Below, piece after piece: positions 56,654-64,000 of a DNA stretch of 64,000 nucleotides (position 1 is the first letter of the stretch; every line of letters begins with the position of its first letter). This DNA is from Bacteroidota bacterium (lineage in GTDB: Bacteria > Bacteroidota > Bacteroidia > AKYH767-A > OLB10). The translations under genes were made by a program, and so were the position numbers. The stretch spans positions 89,912 to 153,911 of the forward strand of contig JADJMG010000011.1 of NCBI GenBank assembly GCA_016709725.1, read 5' to 3'. Under the pieces are notes generated by a model. That model did no database searches, was not told where the DNA came from, and saw only the letters and a list, made by a program, of their open reading frames with translations.

Positions 56654-57238
56654 ATGTGTAAAGACCCAAGAAACGACCAAGAACTCGTATCTGAATTTCT
56701 TAGAGGAAATGAAGATACATTACAAGAATTAATTGTTCGACACGAACGAAAGATCTTTACCAGCATCTATTTATTGGTAAAAGACCGTGATTTAGCCAAT
56801 GACATTTTTCAAGAGACCTTTATTAAGGTTATTAAAACCCTCCGATCAGGAAATTATAACGAAGAAGGAAAATTTCTTTCTTGGGTACTTCGTATAAGTC
56901 ACAATTTAGTGATTGATCACTTCAGAAGTTTGAAGAGGATGCCTATGGTTTATGATACTGATGAATATTCGGTATTTGATACTATTCCTTTAGAAGACAC
57001 TAATATTGAAGATAAAATGATAGCCGAACAAATTCAAACTACCGTGCGAGCTTTGATTGAACAGCTTCCATATGATCAAAGAGAAGTAGTGATCATGCGT
57101 CATTTTGCCAATATGAGTTTCAAAGAGATTGCAGATGCTACGGGTGTGAGTATCAACACTTCACTGGGTAGAATGCGTTATGCGCTCATCAATCTGCGAA
57201 AATTAATCCAAGAAAAGCAACTTGTATTAAGTATGTAA
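56654..57238 (+). CDS. ECF-type RNA polymerase sigma factor
   Basis: A 194-residue sigma-70 family factor with regions 2 and 4 only. Region 2: 'DLANDIFQETFIKVIKTLRS' and 'SWVLRISHNLVIDHFRSLKR'; region 4: 'LPYDQREVVIMRHFANMSFK' and 'EIADATGVSINTSLGRMRY'. The ATG at 56654 is preceded by GGGGAGGA, one of the few Shine-Dalgarno-like stretches in this window. No recognisable anti-sigma factor with a transmembrane segment is adjacent; a small 81-residue protein gene follows. The 272 bp before it hold no gene. Confidence 0.9.
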   Translation: MCKDPRNDQELVSEFLRGNEDTLQELIVRHERKIFTSIYLLVKDRDLANDIFQETFIKVIKTLRSGNYNEEGKFLSWVLRISHNLVIDHFRSLKRMPMVYDTDEYSVFDTIPLEDTNIEDKMIAEQIQTTVRALIEQLPYDQREVVIMRHFANMSFKEIADATGVSINTSLGRMRYALINLRKLIQEKQLVLSM

Positions 57239-57265
57239 ACAATACCGAGAATAAATTTACGTTAA

Positions 57266-57291
57266 AGGCTTGTTAAATCTTAACAAAGCCT
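57266..57291 (+). promoter_or_regulatory. Hairpin abutting the start codon of the 81-residue protein
   Basis: AGGCT-TGTTAA pairs with TTAACA-A-AGCCT (one bulged A) around an ATC loop; the right arm ends at the base before the ATG at 57292. There is no T run, so termination is less likely than an effect on translation. Confidence 0.5.
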
Positions 57292-57537
57292 ATGAACGAA
57301 ACTATTACTCTAAATCACCTAGTTCTTTACCTGTACAATGAAACCGAATTAACCGAATCAGTAATGGTTCAAAAAGCCATTGATCAGAATGAAGAAATTG
57401 CCGAAGAATTTTACTCGATGGCTGCAGCAAGAGATCTTATTGATCACAGTTTAATGCATGCATCCAAATCCAGCATTAATTCAATCCTTAGCTATGCAAC
57501 GCTAACGGCACCACTTCACAAAAAGGCAATCGCCTAA
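57292..57537 (+). CDS. Small acidic helical protein downstream of the sigma factor
   Basis: An 81-residue soluble protein, almost entirely helical by pattern ('LNHLVLYLYNETELTESVMV', 'AIDQNEEIAEEFYSMAAARD'). It starts 53 bp after the sigma-factor stop in the same direction, so the two are probably co-transcribed. The short length and the 'LYLYNETE' and 'EEFYSM' pattern recall small proteins found behind ECF sigma genes in Bacteroidota, but I do not recognise a named family. A soluble anti-sigma or regulatory role is only positional inference. Confidence 0.7.
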   Translation: MNETITLNHLVLYLYNETELTESVMVQKAIDQNEEIAEEFYSMAAARDLIDHSLMHASKSSINSILSYATLTAPLHKKAIA

Positions 57538-57554
57538 AAAGGTAAAGACAAATT

Positions 57555-57590
57555 AAAGCCGCTTGTAATATATTTACAGGCGGCTTTATC
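57555..57590 (+). terminator. Terminator after the sigma factor operon
   Basis: AAAGCCGC-TTGTAA pairs with TTACAG-GCGGCTTT, with TTT then TATCTATT. It ends only about 8 bp before the nth ATG. Confidence 0.75.
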
Positions 57591-57594
57591 TATT

Positions 57595-58239
57595 ATGACC
57601 AAGAAAGAACGGTATCAATATTTCATCGATTATTTTCTAAAACATCGTCCAGATGCAGAAACGGAATTAATCTATAATTCGCCGTATGAGCTCTTAGTGG
57701 CAGTCATTTTATCGGCACAATGCACCGACAAGAGAGTCAATTTAGTTACCCCTTTTTTATTTAAAGAATTTCCAACCGTTGAACACTTAGCCAGTGCGAC
57801 AAGTGATGAAATTTTTCCTTTTATCAAGAGTATAAGTTACCCAAACAACAAAGCAAAACACCTTTCGGGTATGGCAAAAATGCTGGTGAGTAATTTTAAC
57901 AGTGAAGTACCATCCGCCATTGAAGACTTAATCCAATTGCCTGGAGTAGGAAGAAAAACTGCGAATGTAATTGCATCCGTAGTTTACCATCAACCCACCA
58001 TGGCTGTTGACACGCATGTTTTTAGAGTTTCTGCACGAATTGGACTTACAACGAATGCTAAAACTCCATTAGCTTCTGAGAGACAACTTATCAAAAATCT
58101 GCCACCAAATGTGGTTCCACTCGCCCATCATTGGCTTATTTTGCATGGAAGATATGTTTGCATTGCCAGCAAGCCAAAATGCAATGAGTGTGGACTTACA
58201 ATGGCATGTAAATTTTATAATAGTTTAAAAATTAAATAA
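57595..58239 (+). CDS. nth: Endonuclease III
   Basis: DNA glycosylase/AP lyase of base-excision repair that removes oxidised pyrimidines. The 214-residue protein has 'VILSAQCTDKRVN', the helix-hairpin-helix 'LIQLPGVGRKTANVIASV' with the catalytic Lys in 'GVGRKTA' and Asp in 'MAVDTHVFRVSARIGL', and the C-terminal [4Fe-4S] site C-x6-C-x2-C-x5-C in 'CIASKPKCNECGLTMAC'. Its ATG lies just behind a terminator-like hairpin, so it either has a promoter inside that stem region or depends on read-through. Confidence 0.95.
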   Translation: MTKKERYQYFIDYFLKHRPDAETELIYNSPYELLVAVILSAQCTDKRVNLVTPFLFKEFPTVEHLASATSDEIFPFIKSISYPNNKAKHLSGMAKMLVSNFNSEVPSAIEDLIQLPGVGRKTANVIASVVYHQPTMAVDTHVFRVSARIGLTTNAKTPLASERQLIKNLPPNVVPLAHHWLILHGRYVCIASKPKCNECGLTMACKFYNSLKIK

Positions 58240-58415
58240 TTAAATAATATTTTTTTCAATCTTTTCAACTTCATCTTATTTGACCCGACCCCTAAATCTA
58301 GTGATTTTTTTTACCAAAAGAATTTCTGCTTTCGCCAATAATTATTAACAATTCACAACATTTTATCAACTATCCGAAAAATTAATTTGGTTATTGCGGG
58401 TTAAATATAATTCCC

Positions 58416-61400
58416 ATGAAATCGAATTTTACACAAAGATTAATGAGAAAACAGATAGCTAGCAAGCTAACTTCCATGTTTTCAACCAAGTATTTAGTGG
58501 TAATACTTGCTCTAATTTTGCAACAGCTTTCAGCTTTTGCTCAAACGACGCAAACCTTCAATAGTTCATCCAGCTGGACTCCGCCTGCGGGTGTGACTTC
58601 GGTGACGATTGAATGTTGGGGTGCTGGAGGTTCGGGAGGAGGAAACTCTAACACGAATGATGGCGGAGGCGGAGGTGGCGGAGGTGCTTACTCAAAAGGC
58701 ACTGTGACCGTTGTACCGGGTACTCCCTATACAGTAACTGTTGGAACTGGAGGAAATGGTAATTCAGGATCAAATGGTAGTCCAGGTGGCGACTCATGGT
58801 TTTCAACCAACACCAGTGTAATGGCTAAAGGCGGTGGCGCAGGATTAGAACCTACAGGTCCTGGAGGTGTTGCGGGTACTGGCGGACAAGCTTCTGCTGG
58901 TTTTGGAAACATTATAAAATTCAGTGGCGGTAACGGTGGTGCCGGTCGCGATAATAGTACTGGAACTGGAGGTGGCGGTGGTTCATCTGCAGGTACTGCT
59001 GCAAATGGTGCTGCTGGTGCAGTTGGTGCAGGAAGTGCTGGAGCTGGAGGAACTGCTCCTGCTGGTGGAGGTAATGGTGGTAATGGTGGAGCTTCTACTT
59101 CTAATGGTTCAGATGGAGTTACGCCTGGTGGTGGCGGAGGTGGTTCTGGTGATAAATCAACATTTGGTAGCAACCGATCTGGTGGTGATGGAGCCAACGG
59201 AAGAATAACCGTGACTTACACTTGCCCGACTTATGGATTAAGTAGCACAACTGTTGCAGCGGTTCTTTGCCCTGGCAATACAGCAACAATTAATTTAACA
59301 GTATCAGCGGCAGAATTGCCCGTTGGTTCTTTTACTATTACATATAGTCTCTCGGGTGCTAACACCGGTTCTGGAATAACAGCAGCTCTTTCTGTAAGTA
59401 CGGCAGGAACTGGATCTTTTAATACCGGTATTCTTGCTAACGGAGGGAACACAAACATAACAATTACAAATATTTCATCTGGAAGCGGAAGTACCATTTG
59501 CTCTAGTTCTATTTCTTCGAATAATACTGCAGTAATCGATGTCATTAGTGTTGATCCTGGAAGCATTAGTGGAGTACAATCTCTTTGTGTGGGTAGCGAC
59601 CCATCACCGATTCAAAATGCAACCTTAGGCAGCGGACCAGGTACTATTTCTTACACATGGGAGCAAAGCACTACAAGTGCTACAGCTGGATTTACATTAA
59701 TTGGTGGAGCTAACTTAGACAGTTATGATCCACCTGCTGGAATTTCTACGACCACATGGTACAGAAGAATAACTGAGTCGGTTGGTACCATAACTTGCAC
59801 CGCAACAACTGCGGCTATACAAGTTTCTGCTAACACGGCAAATCTTCCTTCAATATTAGCGGTAGCTTCATCGAATCCAGTTTGTATTGGATCGAATTTC
59901 AATTTGAGCGCAACAAGTAGCTCTCCTTTTACTTCAACAGCAAATCCAAATATTGCAATTACAGATAATAGTACTACAGGCATCACATCTTTAATTAATG
60001 TAAGTGGTTTACCAACTTCATTGTCTGGCTGGAAAGTGGAAGTAGCAGTGAGTGCAACTACAACTTATAATGGAGATCTTGAATTTTACTTGGTACGACC
60101 AGGTGGTACAATTACTAACACTGCTTCTGGAAATAACAGACTAACTACTATTGCAGGACAATCAATTGCACTTTCAACTGACAATGGTGGAAGCGGAGAT
60201 AATTACAATAATGTACTTTTTAGAGATAATGCAGCAACTAATATTACCACACAGAGTGGAAACGTTACCATTGCTGGCTCATACATTCCTGAACAATTAC
60301 TTTCAACCCTCAGTGGAAATCCAAATGGAGATTGGACATTAAGAGTTGTAGATGATGCCGCAGATGATTTTGGAACACTTACCACTTGGACTCTTACCAT
60401 AACTTATATTAATGGACTAAGTTATTCATGGACGTCTACACCATCTGGATTTACCTCTTCGGTTCAAAATCCAGGAAGTACTTCAATTACTCAAGCGACC
60501 ACATTCTCGGTATTATTAACAGATAACGTAAGTGGTTGTACTGCTACATCAGATGTATTAGTTAATACTATTGCGAGTCCTGAACCAAAAATAATTCCTG
60601 GAGATACTATTTTATGCAACGGAACCAATATGTATTTACATGTTGTCGATACTGGTGCTTATATCGCAGGTTATCCTGTAGGTACATCAATCGAATGGGT
60701 TAACATTATTACAAATACTTATCCGAATGATAGCATCGATGTCATTGGAAATGGATCTTCATTCCAGGTCATCGTTACCTTGCCTTCAGGATGTTCAGGA
60801 ACTTCTGCCGTGCGAACGGTCCTATCAAAAGCGATAGTTCCAAACGAAACTATTTACCATGCAAATTGCAATTTAACGAATGGAAAAATAGTGGCTAATA
60901 TGGTTTTAGGTTCTGCGCCATTCAGATATATCTGGAAAGATAATGGAGTAATTATCAGAGATACTGTTTCCAATGAATTGCTTGATTCAATTTACAATTT
61001 AGCAGCAGGAACTTATACATTAGAATTAATAGATAATTATCTTCTTGCAAATCCAAATGAACCAAGTTGCACAGGTGGACCTTATTCATATACAATAAAT
61101 AATATTCCTCCGCCCGCGGTTTCTATTACAACTACCAACATTAGTTGTTATGGTTTAACAGATGGAATATTAGTAGCAAATCCAACACTTGGTACTCCTC
61201 CCTTTTCTTATAGCTGGAGTAATGGAGCTAATACTGCAAGTATCATTTCACTAATTGCAGGAACCTATACTGTTACTGTTACAGACGCAAACGGTTGTAC
61301 AACATCAGGTCAATCTACTATAGTTGAACCTGACTCACTAACTGTAGACTTAGCCTATACTGAACCACTATGTAGTGGAAATAGCGATGGTATCATTGCT

Positions 61401-64000
61401 TCAGTTGTACAAGGTGGAACAGGTACCATTTTATATGAATGGTTTGATTCCGGCTTCCTTCCAATCGGAACCAATAATGATTCCCTAATAGGAATAACCG
61501 CCGGAACTTATTATTTACTTGTTTCAGATATCAATTCTTGTTCAGCGAATCAATCAATTGTTGTGGAAGATCCTCCCCTTTTAACTTCAACTTGTAGCGC
61601 AATAGATGCAACTTGTTTCGGATATAATGATGGAAGCGCATCAGTGATTGCATCTGGCGGAAGAGGAACTTACTCATATTTGTGGAGCAACAATACGAAT
61701 TCCACTTCCAATACAAGTTTAACTAGTGGTACTTATACCGTAACTGTTACTGACGGAAATGGATGTACTTCAGTTTGTGTAACTACAGTAAATGAGCCTC
61801 AAATTGTTTCTGCAACAATTACTGGAAGTGATGTAAATTGTGCAAATGATGTTACCACAATTTCTGTTGTGGGTACTGGTGGAACTGCACCTTACACAGG
61901 TGAAGGATCATTTGTTGTTGGTGTTGGAACGCATACTTATCCAATAGTAGATAATATCGGATGTTCAGGATCCGCTTCAATTACAATAAATCATTTAGAC
62001 AATGTTCCGCCAACAATTTTAGATTGCCCTTCAAACATTACTCAATGTGATGCTACAGTAAACTGGACAGCACCAACTGCAAGTGATAATTGCACATTGG
62101 TGAGCTTTACTTCAAATTTTAATTCAGGCTCTACATTTAGTGTTGGAACAACTCAAGTTGTTTATACAGCAACAGATAATGCTGGATTAATAAGCACCTG
62201 TACATTTGATGTAACCATTCTTCCTACTCCTATTTGGTATGAAGATTTAGATGCAGACGGATTTGGAAATCCATTAGTATCGATTACTAATTGTATTCAA
62301 CCAGTAGGCTACATCTCTGATAACAGCGACTGTGATGATACACAGCTTCTTTATGCTGATACTGACAATGATACTTTCGGAGCTGGTGCTCCTGTTGCTT
62401 GTGGTGTTTCTTCAAGTAATGATTGTAACGATAATAACGCTGCAATAAATCCAGGTGCAGCGGAAGTTTGCAACGGAATCGATGATGACTGTACAATGGA
62501 ATTGACGATGGATTACTTTCTTAAACTATTATGTAGATGCAGACGGCGACGGATTCGGTGCTGGTTCAGCTACCTCTTCTTGTAACCCAATCGCAGGATC
62601 TGTATTAGTAGATGGTGATTGTGATGATAATAATGCCGCAGTAAATCCAAGTGTAATTGAAGTATGTAACGGAATAGATGACGACTGTAATGGTTAATCT
62701 GATGATGGCCTTATTCTTAAACTACTATGTGGATGCTGACGGTGATGGATTTGGTGCTGGTCTTGCTACCTCATCTTGTAACCCGATTGTAGGTTCTGTT
62801 TTAGTGGATGGAGATTGTGATGATAATGCTCCATTAGTAAATCCAGGTGCCACTGAAGTTTGTAACGGAATCGATGATGATTGTGCAAACGGAATTGACG
62901 ATGGACTTGTATTCTTAAACTACTATGTTGATGCAGACGGTGACGGATACGGTGCTGGTTTAGCTACCTCTTCTTGTAACCCAATTGTAGGATCTGTATT
63001 AGTGGATGGTGATTGCGATGATAATAACGCTGCTGTAAATCCAAGTGCAACCGAAGTTTGTAACGGAATCGATGATGATTGTGCAAACGGAATTGATGAT
63101 GGACTTGTATTCTTAAACTACTATGTTGATGCTGATGGCGACGGATTTGGTGCTGGTTTAGCTACCTCTTCTTGTAACCCAATCGTAGGTTCTGTATTAG
63201 TGGATGGTGATTGTGATGATAATGCTCCATTAGTAAATCCAGGTGCTACCGAAGTTTGTAACGGAATCGATGATGATTGTAATGCAAACGGAATTGATGA
63301 TGGTCTTACATTCTTAAACTACTATGTTGATGCAGACGGTGACGGATTTGGTGCTGGTTTAGCGACCTCTTCTTGTAACCCAATCGTAGGTTCTGTATTA
63401 GTAGATGGTGATTGTGATGATAAAATGCTGCTAGTAAATCCAGGTGCTACCGAAGTTTGTAACGGAATCGATGATGACTGTAATGGTCTTTCTGATGATG
63501 GTCTTACATTCTTAAACTATTATGTTGATGTTGACGGTGACGGATACGGTGCTGGTTTAGCGACCTCTTCTTGTAACCCAATCGTAGGTTCTGTATTAGT
63601 GGATGGTGATTGTGATGATAATAACGCTGCTGTAAATCCAGGTGCAACTGAAGTTTGTAACGGAATCGATGATGATTGTGCAAACGGAATTGACGATGGA
63701 CTTGTATTCTTAAACTACTATGTTGATGCAGACGGTGACGGATTCGGTGCTGGTTTAGCTACCTCTTCTTGTAACCCAATCGTAGGTTCTGTATTAGTGG
63801 ATGGTGATTGTGATGACAATGCTCCATTAGTAAATCCAAGTGCAACTGAAGTTTGTAACGGCATCGATGATGACTGTAATGGTCTTTCTGATGATGGACT
63901 TGTATTCTTAAATTACTATGTGGATGCAGACGGTGACGGATTTGGTGCTGGTTTAGCTACCTCTTCTTGTAACCCAATCGTAGGTTCTGTATTAGTGGAT
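58416..64000 (+). CDS. Giant modular surface protein with glycine-rich, P-domain, SprB, HYR and MopE-type modules; runs off the window
   Basis: A signal peptide (to about residue 43, 'LILQQLSAFAQ') precedes a glycine-rich domain at about 45-268 ('WTPPAGVTSVTIECWGAGGS'). Then come Ig-like repeats, a proprotein-convertase P-type domain at about 505-665 ('YNGDLEFYLVRPGGTI', 'NGDWTLRVVDDAADDFG'), four SprB-like repeats at about 810-1130 ('GTYTVTVTDANGCTTSG'), a HYR domain at about 1190-1268 ('PPTILDCPSNITQCDA') and MopE-type repeats to the end. The first frame stops at 62585: near 62497 and 62513 one base each seems lost; a TAA follows at 62696 and a 2-base loss near 62712. From 62717 the frame is open to 64000. 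The true protein must exceed 1,860 residues and should end in a type IX sorting domain beyond the window. Likely an adhesin or gliding-related surface fibre. Confidence 0.85.
62521..64000 (+). repeat. Tandem array of 198-bp MopE-type repeats (eight units, last one partial)
   Basis: Units start at 62521, 62717, 62915, 63113, 63314, 63512, 63710 and 63908; spacing is 198 bp (66 codons) except 196 for the first and 201 for the fourth. Each encodes LNYYVDADGDGFGAG, then SSCNPIVGSVLVDGDCDD, then VNPGATEVCNGIDDDC. The Asp-rich DADGDG resembles calcium-binding loops, and the paired cysteines fit the MopE copper-binding motif family. Two older degenerate units precede the array at about 62236-62500. 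Units are nearly identical in DNA, differing mainly in two swap regions. Confidence 0.9.

Noticed and set aside
57261..57285. Another Pho-type array (GTTAAAG, GTTAAAT 11 bp apart)
   Set aside because: Only two half sites, no promoter element at the right distance, and they form a hairpin just before a start codon.
58727..59197. Long minus-strand frame of 156 codons, extremely rich in proline
   Set aside because: It is the mirror of the glycine-rich coding region (GGT/GGA read backwards gives Pro and Ala codons) and has no independent signals.
62521..64000. CRISPR array
   Set aside because: The repeats are 198 bp, contiguous, in frame and code for a known metal-binding-type module; there are no spacers.

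Overview
The window is one AT-rich chromosomal stretch from a member of the Bacteroidota. Supporting signs are C-terminal type IX secretion sorting domains with the Y/GPNP motif, a TonB-dependent receptor with a carboxypeptidase-regulatory-like N-terminus, SprB and MopE-type modules, Omp28-like and DUF3078 proteins, a fused alpha/beta 2-oxo-acid dehydrogenase E1, near absence of Shine-Dalgarno sequences, and many promoter -7 boxes of the form TAnnTTTG. I cannot name the genus. No rRNA, tRNA or CRISPR array was seen.

Layout. 0-5 kb: a truncated secreted protein, a membrane-anchored partner, mscL and a DUF3078 protein. 5-10 kb: a UvrD/RecB-type helicase-nuclease broken by four frameshifts, then a P5C dehydrogenase gene. 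10-17.3 kb: a dense minus-strand cluster (ettA, hisS, hutH, C1 peptidase, glutathione peroxidase, ABC ATPase). 17.4-35.6 kb: mixed housekeeping and envelope genes (two subtilases, ubiA, branched-chain E1, murQ, rlpA, two Nudix hydrolases, two Omp28-like lipoproteins, an ABC exporter, clpB). 35.7-38.3 kb: palindromic repeats and two copies of a MITE-like element flanking a type IX secreted protein. 38.3-50.2 kb: an arginase-family gene and then a phosphate island (phoR, phoB, TonB receptor, beta-helix lipoprotein, pstS, pstC, pstA, pstB, phoU). 50.2-58.2 kb: suhB, lgt, mtaB, a peptide-binding lipoprotein, a PD40 protein, an ECF sigma factor with a small partner, and nth. 58.4 kb to the end: a giant modular surface protein whose C-terminal part is a tandem array of 198-bp MopE-type repeats running off the window.

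The most interesting signal is regulatory. Upstream of phoB, of the TonB receptor and of pstS there are TTAA cores repeated every 11 bp, and in all three cases one position of that 11-bp phase lies exactly 19 bp before a TTTGC promoter element (at the receptor that position itself reads TTTT). This is the geometry expected of a PhoB-family response regulator and predicts a Bacteroidota Pho box, an autoregulated phoBR and a phosphate-starvation role for the receptor-lipoprotein pair. PstC also carries a PstS-like segment in its first periplasmic loop.

A caution for any reader: at least nine genes, including hisS and lgt, which are normally essential, are interrupted by one- or two-base indels, mostly A, T or G homopolymers one base short. 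These are most simply read as sequencing errors. The pstC-pstA junction is different: about 300 bp of expected coding sequence seems to be missing.
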